The notes beneath the pieces were generated by a model. That model saw nothing but the letters and a program-made list of their open reading frames with translations. It searched no databases and had not been told where the DNA came from. A program made the position numbers and the translations under genes. Shown one piece after another: positions 10,480 to 21,717 of a stretch of 64,000 bases of DNA. This stretch comes from Aurelia coerulea (taxonomy: Eukaryota; Cnidaria; Scyphozoa; Semaeostomeae; Ulmaridae), in assembly GCA_039566865.1 (NCBI GenBank), contig CM076947.1, positions 2,487,501-2,551,500 on the forward strand, read 5' to 3'. The number at the start of each line of letters is the position of its first letter. Position 1 is the first letter of the stretch.

Positions 10480-11118
10480 TGAGCCTGAATATTCTTATAA
10501 ACAATATTCTTATAAAAAAGAGTGTATGCCAGGTAACCATTAGATATTTCTTTGGCTGCTATCAATTGTTGGCGCTCAAACATTGCATCCTTTTGTCTCT
10601 TTGTTACTTCTTGGAGTACATCTGGTCAGCTGGGATACCCATCTTTGGGTGCTGTGGACAAAGATCAGAAAATATCTTTTTTCACAGTCTCACTGTCTTT
10701 CCAAAAGAAGAACTTCACATAGACAGATATGCCTTGGCCCTTTCCTGTCATTAGATTGATGCTTTCCTTTGCTGTGTGCTTGCTCAATCATTTCTGAAAC
10801 TTGATCAGCTTCAATTTTAAGGATTCTTGCGATAACTTCTACAAGAATTCACTCTGTTTGGTCCCATGTTTTGTGGGGTACCTCTTTAATTCCCTTACAA
10901 ATTAGGGTTGAGCGCATTGAGTGATTAATTTGGTCATCCAGAGTGGCACTTAGATTAGACTTCTTTAAGCTGAATAGGGCATTTGCCAAATCTGGCTTCT
11001 GCCTCTGGGCTATTTCAGTGGTTTTTTGCATGTCCAGCTTGATTTCCGTAAATTTACTGTGCATCTCTCTAAGGATGTCATCCTTTTGTTCATTCAACAG
11101 AGACTGCTGTTGAATCAT
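10480..11118 (-). pseudogene. LINE ORF1-like remnant (copy 1)
   Basis: Minus strand 11118 to 10849 encodes a coiled-coil-like start MIQQQSLLNEQKDDILREMH, then NHSMRSTLICKGIKEV and HKTWDQTE. In shifted frames this continues as VEVIARILKIEADQVSEMIE, QAHSKGKHQ and KGPRHICLCEVL, then ERQQLIAAKEISNGYLAY. Coiled coil, then a RxxLxxKGI RRM-like strand, then ExAHxxG and RPI-like strands is the order in L1-clade ORF1 proteins. Frame breaks near 10850 and later show decay. No reverse transcriptase lies next to it. Confidence 0.6.
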
Positions 11119-11778
11119 GGCCTGAAAAAATTATGAACGAGGAAGAAGAGTTCTACTACCATAAGGAATATTACATTCGATTTTGTGATAAGCAATAAGT
11201 CGAGAGAGCAGAGCAGACAAAAGAATTGAGAAAAGGAGGAAAGAAGCAGAATCCAACAAAGTTACACCGGAGTGCCAGGAAGGAAATTTGTCTACATCAA
11301 CGAGCCTTGATTCATTAGAACAGTCATCTTTTCGCAGATCAGCACGACTGTTCGAAAGGATTGAAACCCGGGAGATTATCGAACAAAGACCATCAAAAAA
11401 CGCTAGAAGCAAGCATGTTCTTTCGGAGCAGTGTATTATATGCAAGAAGAAATATGTCTATGTTACTGATATGGTAGGTACGCAACTTTGTGAGACACTG
11501 TTGTTGTCAAGATAGTCAGTATTTGGGGCTATTAACAAGCAGAGAATAAGTACATGATGGTTGACAGTATTAGAAAAGTTTCTATTTTGTAATTCAATTT
11601 AACTTTTCAAGGGAGAATATCAATCTGCTCTTAAATTGAGACACATTTTCAAGGTATTGGGCATAAAATCTTATCACATCTCCATATCACACAATAATGC
11701 ATTCATGTTTCCGTTCTCCAGATCCTTAGCAAATAAATATCCTACATTTTTTGTGAGCTTCAAATATAGCATATCTTT

Positions 11779-13516
11779 ATGGCGCGCCAAACCGGCCAAA
11801 AACATTTAATTTGTTGACAGCAATGTATGATAAGTTGTCGATCATGTATTGATTTTTGTTGACGGATTTTACATTTTTGCAGACACATTTTACATTTTTG
11901 CAGATACAGTTTACATTTTTGCAGATACAGTTTACATTTTCACAGACACACTTTGCAGTTTTGCTGTCACAAGTCTTCCTTTGGCAGCGAAGAAACTCAG
12001 TTTTTCTGTGACAGCAATAAACTTCAACAACTGCAGCTATGATTTGCTGTCAGCAACAAAGTTTTGCTGTCAGCAACAAAGTTTTGCTGTCAGCAAAATC
12101 AAATGCGTTTACATAAGGCCGGGGGTTAACTGATCAGTCAACAATTGTCCACGGGGGTTCACTCATTTATTTCTTCGTACTCATCAATGGGGAATCTCCT
12201 TTTCGGTCCTTGACCATGTGTGACAGTGACTTCACTCATTTTTTTCATAAGAAACCGCTTATAAGAAACGGTAGGTCCAATTTTTCGAAAGTTAAGAAAC
12301 ACCTTACCTGGATTTAAAAAGCTAAGTAATTTTTGTAATTTACAGTTTTAATTTTCCTATGGCAGTCAGAAATGTTTTGACACTGTACAGTTATTGCAAC
12401 TGTTTGGACATTATTTTGAGTGCGAATTATGTTATTTACTTGTTTTGAGATCTTACTGAGTAATTTGAGAGCCCTTTAGACAAAACAAGATTAACTTTAC
12501 ACTTTTGGCATTAAAAATATAAGAAACACCTAAGAAACTTTTGGTAGCAAAATGGCCCGAAAATTTAAGAAACTGCCTACCATCCCCAGACCTTGGTTTC
12601 TTATAAAAAAAATGAGTGTACATTGCTGTTTCATGAAAGCGAAGAGATCATTTCTCATGGCCACACCCTCATGATTTAGGCCACACCCATTTAGGGCCCC
12701 TTAACTCATCCCATGGCTGGTGCAAAAATCGGAGCCAGTCCACTACTGGGTGTGCCCACAAACATTTTTCATTTTTATCCAGCTCCAGAATTTTTCGCTC
12801 CAAATGATAACAGATTCCATCCAGAACAATTTGGTGAAACGTATACTCAAAACATGAAAATTTGATTGAAAAACTAACCGATCTGGCAAAATATCCCCTG
12901 TTGCCACGTTTTGAAAACCTGCTCTAGAAAAATTGCCTTATTTTGATACCCGGTGCCAGACAAAATTGGTTAAAACAATACCATGAAAAACGGCACATCC
13001 CCGTCCGACAAATATACAAAGTAGCCCCCCCCTCCCGGCCTGCGAAGCCTAAGAATATCTTTTAAACAGCAATAATCTCTTCGCTTTCATGAAACAGCAA
13101 TGTAGTCATTGTCGCACGTGGTCAAGGAAGCGAAGAGGAGATTGCCCATTGATGAGTACGAAGAAATAAGTGAGTGAACCCCCGTGGACAATTGTTGACT
13201 GATCATTTAACCCCCGGCCTTATGTAAACGCATTTGATTTTGCTGACAGCAAAACTTTGTTGCTGACAGCAAATCATAGCTGCAGTTGTTGAAGTTTATT
13301 GCTGTCACAGAAAAACTGAGTTTCTTCGCTGCCAAAGGAAGACTTGTGACAGCAAAACTACAAAGTGTGTCTGTAAACATGTAAACTGTATCTGCAAAAA
13401 TGTAAAATGTGTCTGCAAAAATGTAAAATCCGTTAACAAAAATCAATACATGATCAACAACTTATCATACATTGCTGTCAACAAATTAAATGTTTTTGGC
13501 CGGTTTGGCGCGCCAT
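11779..13516. mobile_element. Long-arm foldback element, GGCGCGCC ends
   Basis: ATGGCGCGCCAAACCGGCC at 11779 is matched in inverse at 13516, and ATATCTTT (11771-11778 and 13517-13524) flanks both sides as an 8-bp duplication. Arms pair over about 450 bp: 11779-12232 plus 12619-12655 against about 13070-13516. Each arm has a tandem array of a 21-bp TTTTACATTTTTGCAGAYAC unit, and the left arm also repeats TTTTGCTGTCAGCAACAAAG. The centre (12660-13065) is non-coding. It sits inside the intron of zinc-finger gene 1. Copies 2 and 3 keep only its left end. Confidence 0.88.
12233..12618. mobile_element. MITE nested in the foldback left arm
   Basis: The ends CACTCATTTTTTTCATAAG and the inverse CTTATAAAAAAAATGAGTG enclose 386 bp, with TA on the right. 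The foldback arm resumes immediately after (TACATTGCTGTTTCATG), exactly where the right arm is continuous, which shows a later insertion. A diverged relative is at 18226-18600. Confidence 0.82.
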
Positions 13517-14410
13517 ATATCTTTGCAAGTATTTTAGGGAGATATCATAGATTTATGATTTTATTATCTCTTGTGTAGGCAACCAAAAAAAGAAAGCTGA
13601 ACAGATTGGTCTTGGCTGAAACAGTTGATGGAGGCTTGTTGAGGTATGCAGCTGAGAGAAAAGGAGATGAAAACATATTAGTGCACATTAGGGACAGAGA
13701 TTGCGTAGCAACAGAAGTGCGCTACCACCGAAATTGCCATTTGAATTATTGCCGTCCATTTACACGTGACGAACCCGTTACTTGTTGCAACATTATCAAG
13801 CCTAGATTACTTCAGAAAGAAGAAATCATGAGAATGAAACTTTTAAATCAAATGTTTATGAAAAAAGTAACAGAAATTGAAGGTATTGATGCCTCAAATT
13901 TCCGTTCATTTCGTTTGAAGGAAAGACTTCAAAGGGACAATCCACAACTAGTGTTTCATCAACCAAATATTAGAAACCAAAGTGAGTTTGTGTATGTGGA
14001 AGAACTCTCAGCAAGGGCCTTCTGCAAAAGAATGAACACATCACTCACTCGGAGATAAACAAAACTCAACCATAAATGGTCCTCAGGGACATATTTCAGC
14101 CAAAACAGTTATCTCTGTAGATTTGATTGAGTCTGGGTTAGAGCGCTTGAGGGTCATTCTGGCAAAGTTCAATTTTAACTCATGCAATTTGCTGAGTTGT
14201 ATGACCTTAGATGTTGAAAACTGTCATGCAACAGTACATTTCAAGCAAGCCAACATGTCCATGCTTGAGTTTTCCAGAGCCTTCGGAGCCACCATGAAGG
14301 AGAGCATAAAGCGTATAACTCATTGGGCAGCTTTCTACCACACCACTATGTCAAGTGTAACCAAAACAAATCGAAACCTGAAATTTATGTCATGGATTTT
14401 GTTTGAAGTC

Positions 14411-15411
14411 TGAAGTTTGAAGTTTGAAGTGAAGTATTTTCTTCAGAGAACTGATTCTGGATGTCAAATTTTTTTTTGGATTGGTCAAACGGTTTTTGGA
14501 ATGATGACCGGTCAAACTTTGGAAATTTGGCGTGACCGGCCGTTACTCGCGTCACACCTAGAATTGATATCTTCCTTCATATTCAACCTATAAAGACAGG
14601 ATTGGTGTCAAATAAAAGCTCTTGCCAAGCTACAACTGTATTTGTAGAAAATTGGTGCTAGCCTTTAAGGCTCCAGGGCTGAGATACACTGTTAGTTTTC
14701 AATGGCTGACCACGCCCAAATGGCAAGTTCAATTTTCATTAAAAAAATGTTCTGGAAGGCACACTCATACTGAAGCTCCTCATAAAATTTAAAGATGGGG
14801 TGGGCATGGGTTCTATCACAATCAGTCTCAGAATACCAATGAGTCCTATTAGATCTTATAGTTCATAAGCATATGCTACAATGGCATTGTTGTATTTTTT
14901 GAAAAAACGTGGCATGTTCATGTAAATTTGATAGGGCTTCTGTTATAGAAGATTATTACATCAGTAGTCTTTCTGTAAGGCTATTTTTGGGTTGTATAAA
15001 GATAATGTTAAGCCTCATGCAACAACATCACAGGCCATTGTTGAAATAAAATAGCTTTTTCCCATAACCAAAAACATGGTTCAATTGAGACCTCATCCTA
15101 ATTCAGGAAATGGCAACTTTGCATTGATGTAATGCTGGAGAAAGTTATTCAACACATCCCAAATTATTTACTTCTCTATTTAAGAATTCCCATCTATTTC
15201 TAATTGTTTCCTGAAAATAGCTGTTTTAGTCTTGTAATTGTCAAATAAGGAAATCCTCCTCAATAACACCTGTCTATTACAAGGAAACAGTAGATCAATA
15301 AAAACAATAAAGTCAGAAATGAGGCTTAGACATTTAAAACAGATCTCAGACTTTGGAGAAAGCAGTTACTACATTATTGGAAAGGCAGTTTTCTTCTTTG
15401 CGAGATTTAAG
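14411..15411. other. Non-coding stretch present only in copy 1
   Basis: I see no gene, repeat array or clear inverted repeat here. It belongs to the segment deleted from copies 2 and 3. Low-complexity GAAGTTTGAAGT at 14408 is the only small repeat. Confidence 0.45.
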
Positions 15412-17571
15412 ATGGCAGAACAACTTTCAAAAGTGACAAGTGTACAGAACAACCGAAACTATTGCTGTGGCGCATTCAAAGTGCATGCAACTAAGAGAAG
15501 AAAAGATTTGAGACTCATAACTGCAGAGCAAGCCAAGTGCAATCCATCTCTAGTTCAGGTTGGAATGAAAATATGCACTAACTGTAGAAAACAGCTACAA
15601 AGACCGCAATGTATGGTCGACGAGCAACCACTCGAGAATCAGCACTCAGAAGAGCAGGATAACTTTGTTCCACCTGAAATCGAATTTGAAAACTTAAATG
15701 AAACTTTAGGGCTAATTGGGGAAAGCCCTTTGAGTCAACAAAAGGTAAAGTCAAGATCTCGCTACCTTCCTCAAATTAAAGGGGCCCATTAGCCATGTAC
15801 GAAGAACGCTGGTACAGAACAAAGTTTAAAATAGCTTAGGGTAAATGCTTCCAAATAGCCATTGCAGACAGAAAAGAGCACATGGTGACCTTCAGATGGG
15901 AGCAATGAGCTTCTTTGAAGCTGTGGCAATTCCGATACTTTTCTTGTTTCATATTTCTATTCTATACTGGAGGGGGCAGTCCTTCAGCACACAAGGACTA
16001 GTTTTTAAGGGGTCCTCACATCCCTTGTTCGACCTAAAAGGAAAACATGTGGATTGATGCTTGTACAGCGGCACAGAGTCAACTCGAGTCAACTGTAATA
16101 TTTGCCCCAAGGAAGTAAAATTTCAAAACAGACGTTCATTTACCCCATCAAGTTATTGATTGATGCCTGACGCGAACAGTCCCGTGTCAGGTTTCAAATG
16201 CAGTTACAGCATCTGCGATCTACAATAAACCTTTTTGATATTCTAGAAAAATCTGAATCTACAACATTTTTTATAGATTTTCTAGAATTTTGGAATGTGT
16301 ACGATAGTGAAGCTCTAACCCAACTCAGCCTGCAAGTATCTTCGAGGTCGAACGCGGCGACCCCTGCGGTGGCACATAAAAGTAATGTAGCCATTGTGGG
16401 ATTTGCCTTTGAAGCAGAAGTCCGGGTACCAATGAAGATATTTATTTCCAGTATCCAAAATTGTTGAATTGAAAATCTGCCAACACTTTGGTAAATAGAG
16501 CAACATGCAATATGGTTAATGGGCTCATTTGTGGTCGAATTGGACATGAATCGACTGCGTCACAACGTTTCTTCTAGAATTTTCGTTGATCACATGACAT
16601 CGAAAATAATTAGTGCAAATGGTTTGTTTTCCTGCCAAAAAATTCTCAGCAAATGCAGTGATCTGATGGTGCGGAGGCGCAGCAACAACACAGCTGTTGG
16701 CAACTGATTGCATTCTTGGCATTCTTAGCTGGTTCGCGGACAGTTAGTTAGTTAGTGTGTTACACCACCTCACTCCTATATGTACTCGTTTTACTTCAAC
16801 AATAAAAGAAAGAAAGTGCAAGACGCCCTTGAAAGAAAGTTTGATGCTGCATGTGGCTCCTCTCCGTCATTGAGTATGGATGTTTCTTCAGATGAGGAAG
16901 ATGGAATGCCAGCAGAAATTGTGCAAAAGCTAATTGCAAAGTTCCACAGCACTGAGAGTAGAAGCGAAAAGATAACTGTTTTGATTATTTTTGCGCAAAC
17001 ATGGAGTCGAAGGAAAATGATGTCCAAATTTGCCTGCTCTCAAAGAATGGCTACACAAGCAAAGCATTTATCATTTGAGAAAGGCATCCTTGCTACCCCA
17101 AATCCAAAAACTGGAAAAAAGTTGCCTGAGAATGTTTCAGTGGCTGTAGAAAACTTCTATCGGCAAGATGATATCAGCAGAGTCATGCCTGGAAAAAAGG
17201 ATTGTCTAAGCATTTCTCGAGACGGCAAGAAGACGCAATTTCAAAAAAGACTAGTGTTAGGAAATCTTAAAGAAATTTATGAAACGTTCAAATCACAACA
17301 TCCATCCATGAAGATAAGCTTCTCAAAATTTGCAATGGTAAGACCAAAAGAATGTGTTTTAGCTGGAGCAAGTGGCACTCATTCTGTTTGCGTTTGTACT
17401 ACCCATAACAACGTAAAATTGATGATGAATGGATCCATGATGGCATCTGTGACAGCTAGTACAAGCCATTATGTACAGCGCGTCGCCCAAGAAGAAAACA
17501 ATGGGAGACTTGATGTACGTACACACGAACCTGCGCAGACGCATAAACAGGGACTCTGCTATATTTGCTAA
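15412..17571 (+). CDS. Uncharacterised cnidarian transposon-type gene 2 (copy 1)
   Basis: ATG at 15412 has a good Kozak context (AAG before, G after). Exon 15412-15744 encodes CCGAFKVHATKRRKDLR, ITAEQAKCNPSL and GMKICTNCRKQL, then an acidic tail ending SQQK at GTAAAG. An acceptor at 16811-16812 gives an in-phase second exon from 16813: KVQDALERKFD, an acidic stretch, then a compact domain with ILATPNPKTGKKLPENV, RVMPGKKDCLS, FQKRLVLGNLKEIY and the signature SFSKFAMVRPKECVLAG followed by SGTHSVCVC. I recognise this as a widespread uncharacterised protein type in cnidarians and arthropods, possibly a transposase accessory or DNA-binding protein, but know no function. The last about 35 codons look unrelated, and the frame ends 8 bp before the left end of the 10-kb Mutator-like element, which probably truncated it. 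Confidence 0.6.
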
Positions 17572-17578
17572 ACATTTA

Positions 17579-18036
17579 GGCCCCTTCGTCATTCCTCTAC
17601 TCGGTGGGGCACTGCTGAGTTGGTTTTTGTAGGAATTGAAATCTTTTATTAATACTGTTTACATTGCTTTGCTACGATAACATTAATTCAAAGGAAGGAG
17701 TGACTGATAATCGGAAATTGTCTCTTTCCTTTCCATTCTGTCTGCCTGAACTTGAAAACCATCGAGTTGATAGGATTATGGACAACCTGTGGTACTTTGG
17801 TATTACGTCAATCTATTATGATCTATTTGAGTGAACAATCAGCAAGTCCAACATTTGAAAGAAGAGGCACTTCCGCGTTGACAGAGAACAATCGTTTCAA
17901 GCCAGTGACAAACCCAAACAATACATTGTTTTCAATTCAAGTTTATTATTTATTATAAAGCTTCCAGACAACAGAATGCCTCGCTTCGATGACGAGGCGA
18001 TATCAAATAGCGCAGGAAATTCTACAAAGTTGGCGC
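17579..18036. repeat. Left terminal inverted repeat of Mutator-like element (copy 1)
   Basis: From ATTCCTCTACTCGGTGGGGC inward to GTTGGCGCC it is the reverse complement of 27177-27629 with few differences, including an 8-bp CCGAACCA repeat found only on the right. The beginning GGCCCCTTCGTC differs from the other end's GGACCCGTTTACA. Confidence 0.93.
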
Positions 18037-18225
18037 CGTCGCAAGGGCATAAATAATTCCTTTTCCAGATAAAATTCTTAACATTTCCCGAGCAACTAAG
18101 ACAAATGACTGTTTAGTTCATGAATAAGAAATAAATAACAAACATTAGGGAAGATTTTCATGGAAAATTTGATGAAAAGTTGATCGTCATAAATTGCATA
18201 CCATTGATTTTATGCATTTTATGAT

Positions 18226-18600
18226 ACGCATATTTTTTATAAGAAACCGCTGATGAGAAACGGTAGGCTCAATTTTTCCAAAGTTAAGAAACAACCCTAC
18301 CTAAATTTAAAAAGCTAAGAAACTTGTGTAATTTGCAGTTTTAATTTTCCCATTCCCACCGTACAGTTTAAAGCAACGGTTTGTACATTTTTTTAGTGCG
18401 AATTATGTTATTTACTTGTTTGAGATCGTGTTTGAGATCTTACCAAGTAATTTTGGAGCCCTCTTGAGAAAAGCAAACTAACTCTACACTTCCAGCATAA
18501 AGAATGTAAGAAACACGTAAGAAACTTTTTGTAGCAAAATAGCCCAAAACTTTAAGAGACTGCCTAGCCCCGGACCATAGTTTCTGATAAAAAATGCGTG
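18226..18600. mobile_element. Mariner-type MITE (copy 1)
   Basis: CGCATATTTTTTATAAGAAAC and the inverse GTTTCTGATAAAAAATGCGTG bound about 375 bp. The interior aligns with 12233-12618 at moderate identity, so the two are members of one family with different ages. It lies between the left terminal repeat and the 3' end of the transposase gene. Confidence 0.78.
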
Positions 18601-19018
18601 TATTCCTGCAGTGCTTTACAATGTGACATGCTGAATATCTTGCAAATGAAAAACGATCAAAATTTACAAGTAATTTGGAAGAAAACTAGAATGAAAATTA
18701 TTGTTAGCTACTAATTACGGTGGATATAATCATATGATACGATGAATATGAACGAGAGAATCACCAATATCGTAAAGTTAAATAGGCTTTTTCACAAAAT
18801 TTTAATGTGGGAGACAATTTTGTGTCCAAGCCAAGCCTTTTTGGCCTTCATATGACAAGCATTTTTTGCCACAAACAGATTTTCACATGGGAATTTTTAA
18901 ATCAATTCTTGTATTGCGCAATTCTCTCTTGCATTTATATGACAGTCCTCAGAACATTTCTGTAAGGCAAGTGAGGGCCAGGTCGGGGCCAGATAATTGA
19001 TAGATTTGTATTGCATAC

Positions 19019-19222
19019 TTAGATTTGAGTAATAGGCTTTGCAGCAGCATCATATCTGCTGCTAATAACTATTCTTACAGCCCAATTTTGAAGTTTTTGT
19101 CGTTCATTTATAGCTATAGAGCCACAGATGATCTCCCACACAGGGCACTCAGCATAGCAGTCAGTGTCTAAAGTATTTTGTACATGTTTTGTATCAAGAC
19201 TTTTGCACATGTTTTGTATCAT
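19019..19222 (-). pseudogene. LINE reverse-transcriptase C-terminal fragment (copy 1)
   Basis: The minus-strand peptide has ECPVWEIICGS followed by ERQKLQNWAVRIVISSRYDA. This matches the C-terminal segment after the reverse-transcriptase domain of jockey/CR1-like LINEs (YxxPVWG, then KLQNRAARIIxxxxYDA). Only about 65 residues remain, and nothing LINE-like adjoins it. Confidence 0.6.
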
Positions 19223-19414
19223 GGGAAGAAGGAGATAGTTTCCAGTGTTGAGTATTGATCTTATTAATAAACAAGTTTGGTTTGCTTCAGAATTAAAGAA
19301 CTTTTTTATGTTTTTTTATTTATTTGGCATAAGTCGCATAAGTAAAACTCAAATAAACGGGAAGGTTCAATTGAAGTGCCCCCTCTGGTATAAATGTCTA
19401 AAATGTGATCGCTA

Positions 19415-20540
19415 TTACGCATTACGTTCTTGCCTGCACAATGAGCAATAATCATCTTGTCCTTCGTTGTTTTCTTCCTGACAAGCCTTGTGTAACCAAA
19501 TGTCACATCCAGAGCACTGTAACCACTGCACTATCCTATCATTCGTTCGATCATTCTCCTCAAAACATACTCCGCAGACGTTTGGAACAGTTTCCTCTAA
19601 GATTTCCCGTATTTGTTCTTTTTCCTCCATTGTCGGTTTGGTCAACGATTTCTTCTTCTTTGTTGTTTTCTTTTTTGTGCTATAAAATCTAGGCTGCTTG
19701 TCAAAAGTTTTGTTCGATGGAAACTTTTGGGTTATTTCTAGTTGCTGAATGGTTTCATTTGTGACGGAGATTCCATTTAGTACTGTTAATGCATTGCTTA
19801 TATGTGCTCGGGCTGCGTTCAATGCCCCGCGATTTCTACATTCTTGCATACGGTTTACAAACACATCAACTACTCCAGCAATGTTCTTTTTAAGTTCCTC
19901 ACACGAGTCGTCTTTCAGCATTGGATCTCTAATCTGACTTTCAAAGTATGATCTCTCATTCTCAATTACTTCTGCTTCATTCTCTAGAAATGCAGTCACA
20001 GTTTGCGCTTGTTCCGTGTTAAGGTTTGCTGTATGTACAGAATGGATGTGTTTGCAGGGTACCAAATGTATAACAAAGTCAGGACACGAACAAGTATACT
20101 CGTGAATGCAAACACCACAACTACTGCATTTCATCTTACATTGATCACAGTCAGACTCTTTTATCACTGAGTAGATCACATTCTCCAGTGTTGGTGAAGG
20201 GAACTTCCATTCGTTTTCTGATACTCTCTCTACATCATTTGTTTGCAATGATAATGAATTCTTATGTCTCTTGTCAATCTCTTTAATTTTGTTGGTTCGC
20301 TTTCCTTTTTCCAATTTCTCCCAAGCTTCGAATACCTTATCCCTCGCAATTTTTAACAACGCACCGAGTAAATGGTCCACCCTTTTGTTTCGTTTCCTCT
20401 GGAAGTAGCAAGTTTTCAGTACACGATGAAAATTTTCAAGAGCCATATTTGTATTGGCAGCTGTTGAAGCCCTGTAGCAATAGGCCCACATCTTTTGGCG
20501 TTTCAAAAACTCAGCCTTGAAATAGTCATAAAAGGTAGGT
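19415..20540 (-). CDS. MULE transposase C-terminus: SWIM and PHD fingers (copy 1)
   Basis: The frame begins inside a longer exon (FYDYFKAEFLKRQKMWAYC). ANTNMALENFHRVLK holds the probable catalytic Glu (residue 24 counting from MKRQKM). A SWIM zinc finger CSCPDFVIHLVPCKH lies at residues 139-153, preceded by a cysteine cluster. A PHD finger closes the protein: C311, C314, C331, C334, H339, C342, C354 and C357, with WLQCSGCDIWLHKAC at its core. SWIM fingers are standard in Mutator transposases. A PHD finger suggests binding to modified histone tails and may direct integration or chromatin contact. The stop codon is at 19415. A tandem AATAAA on the minus strand near 19313-19322 could be the polyadenylation signal. 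The junction to the preceding block needs a frame change, either a small intron or a lesion. Confidence 0.85.
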
Positions 20541-21102
20541 TAGCGGTCTTCAGCAAAGGCGCAGAATTCTTGCAGCTTTTCTTAAATTCTTTCTGGTCGG
20601 TTTCGATTTGGAGAACCTTGACAATTTTATAAAGGTTAACTTGCTCTGTAATATTGTTTACGTTTCGATAAATGTTTGTACGTAGTGACTTGTCAACATG
20701 CCATGCACATAAAAGCTGTCGTTTTGGAGGTGGAAAATTTCTCGTCCATGCATTGTAGAATGCCTCTGCATCGTCACTCATAAAATCCGTTACTTCAACG
20801 TTTCCGATTCTTTCCTTCAATGCAGCGAAGAAAGGATCCAATGAGCAAACATCTTCTCGATTAGAAATAAGCCATGCCACGGGTACACCCTCGCCATATT
20901 CATCTTTAACGAGTACCGTGACCAACAGAAAATCATATCCCGTTGTACAGTGTGTTGAATCGAGACACACCAGCTTTGAAGCATGTTTTTTCATTGTGTC
21001 CTTCTGAAACTCTGTTTGAATTCCAAGGAGGAAGTCGCTCTGTGGAAGGCCATACTTTAGTTCTCCTTGTGGCTTGTAGCAAAGAACACTATCGTACTCC
21101 GT
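20503..21102 (-). CDS. MULE transposase DDE core (copy 1)
   Basis: The frame from TEYDSVLCYKPQGE to KKSCKNSAPLL contains KLVCLDSTHCTTGYDFLLVT (first Asp), PVAWLISNRED, FMSDDAEAFYNAW (second Asp) and QLLCAWHVDKSLR with the CxxH pair. This is the order of the Mutator-family catalytic domain; the third acidic residue lies in the next block. The frame changes against the upstream block near 21100 and against the downstream block near 20525. The latter has a TAA in the continuing frame beside a possible ctaac branch point, so an intron is possible. Both breaks occur in all three copies. Confidence 0.85.
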   Translation of the reverse strand, partial: TEYDSVLCYKPQGELKYGLPQSDFLLGIQTEFQKDTMKKHASKLVCLDSTHCTTGYDFLLVTVLVKDEYGEGVPVAWLISNREDVCSLDPFFAALKERIGNVEVTDFMSDDAEAFYNAWTRNFPPPKRQLLCAWHVDKSLRTNIYRNVNNITEQVNLYKIVKVLQIETDQKEFKKSCKNSAPLLKTANLPFMTISRLSF

Positions 21103-21716
21103 CTCTTAGATCGTTTACCCAGCAATGCACACTAGTTGCATCTTGCGAATGTTTTTGAACGTGAGTGATGTTGAACTGGTGCATTATGTTGTGAATATCT
21201 TGCTTGCTAGTTAGATGGTCCCTGTTTAAGTCTGCGCCAAGATTGTCACGAATCTCATCAAGAACTGCCTCCACAGGAATCTTCCTTGCCAACTTGCCAG
21301 CAATGTTTGTCCGCAGCTCCTCCGAAATCCTTAAATGTCCCAGTCTCGTATCATGCCCAACATGGGACAGTGAATGTTTTACCTGGACTTCTTTCGTATC
21401 ATTATCAATAGTCACCCTCATGAAGGCACAACACTTTTCATCAATTTTTGATGACCCTTGAATCTTAAATGCTCTTTTTCCATCCCCGCGTTTTCTTACA
21501 TTACCTGTTCTGTTGCAATAAAACCATACAGTTGTATGGCGCACACCTTCTCTCGCTTGCCTGTGTTGAACAAACCAAGAATTTGTGTTCTTTTCGACAT
21601 CCTTTTTCCAGGCCAAGAAGTCGTCGTACGTTTGCAAATTGGTGGTTGTAATTACTGCTTCTCTTTTGTGGTACCCTGATAAATGAGTCACCAACTCAAC
21701 CAGATTATTGCACCTG
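21089..21716 (-). CDS. MULE FLYWCH/FAR1-like DNA-binding region (copy 1)
   Basis: The exon follows gatcttacag at 21717 and begins CNNLVELVTHLSGYHKREAV. It holds WFYCNRTGNVRKRG, CCAFMRVTI and SLSHVGHDTRLGHLRIS, a spacing of aromatic, paired cysteine and His-x-His-like positions typical of the zinc-binding WRKY-GCM1 fold (FAR1 and FLYWCH) at the N-terminus of Mutator transposases. A helical segment (IAGKLARKIPVEAVLDEIRD) follows, as in other MULEs. It presumably binds the terminal repeats. The frame ends at a TAG near 21089, while the transposase continues in another frame. Confidence 0.75.
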
Positions 21717-21717
21717 T

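Larger units (their letters stand above)
11190..14410 (+). pseudogene. Zinc-finger-like transposon gene 1 (copy 1, most complete)
   Basis: The first exon (open from about 11190, no ATG identified) encodes a charged stretch, then SFRRSARLFERI and a CIICKKKY motif, and ends VTDM at 11473 before GTAGGT. The next exon starts at 13579 after ttgtgtag in the same phase: ATKKRKLNRL, VHIRDRDC, and EVRYHRNCHLNYCRPF, ending at 14058. A further block about 14100-14410 encodes SCMTLDVENCHATVHF and MKESIKRITHWAAFY. CxxCKK followed by a YHxxCxxxY block and a VENFFS-like block is a recurrent uncharacterised protein type in cnidarian genomes, probably transposon-encoded. I give no function. The 2.1-kb intron hosts a foldback element. 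The frame breaks at 14058. In copies 2 and 3 everything after the first exon is deleted. Confidence 0.55.

Noticed and set aside
11849..12133. Plus-strand frame with repeated FYIFAD words, and its mirror at 13207-13446
   Set aside because: Produced by the 21-bp tandem repeats in the two arms of the foldback element; no gene.
16198..16467. 89-residue plus-strand frame and overlapping minus-strand frame at 16194-16547
   Set aside because: It lies in the phase-0 intron between the two gene 2 exons and shows no family resemblance.
17752..17958. 68-residue frame repeated at 27252-27467 on the other strand
   Set aside because: It is simply the terminal inverted repeat read from both ends.
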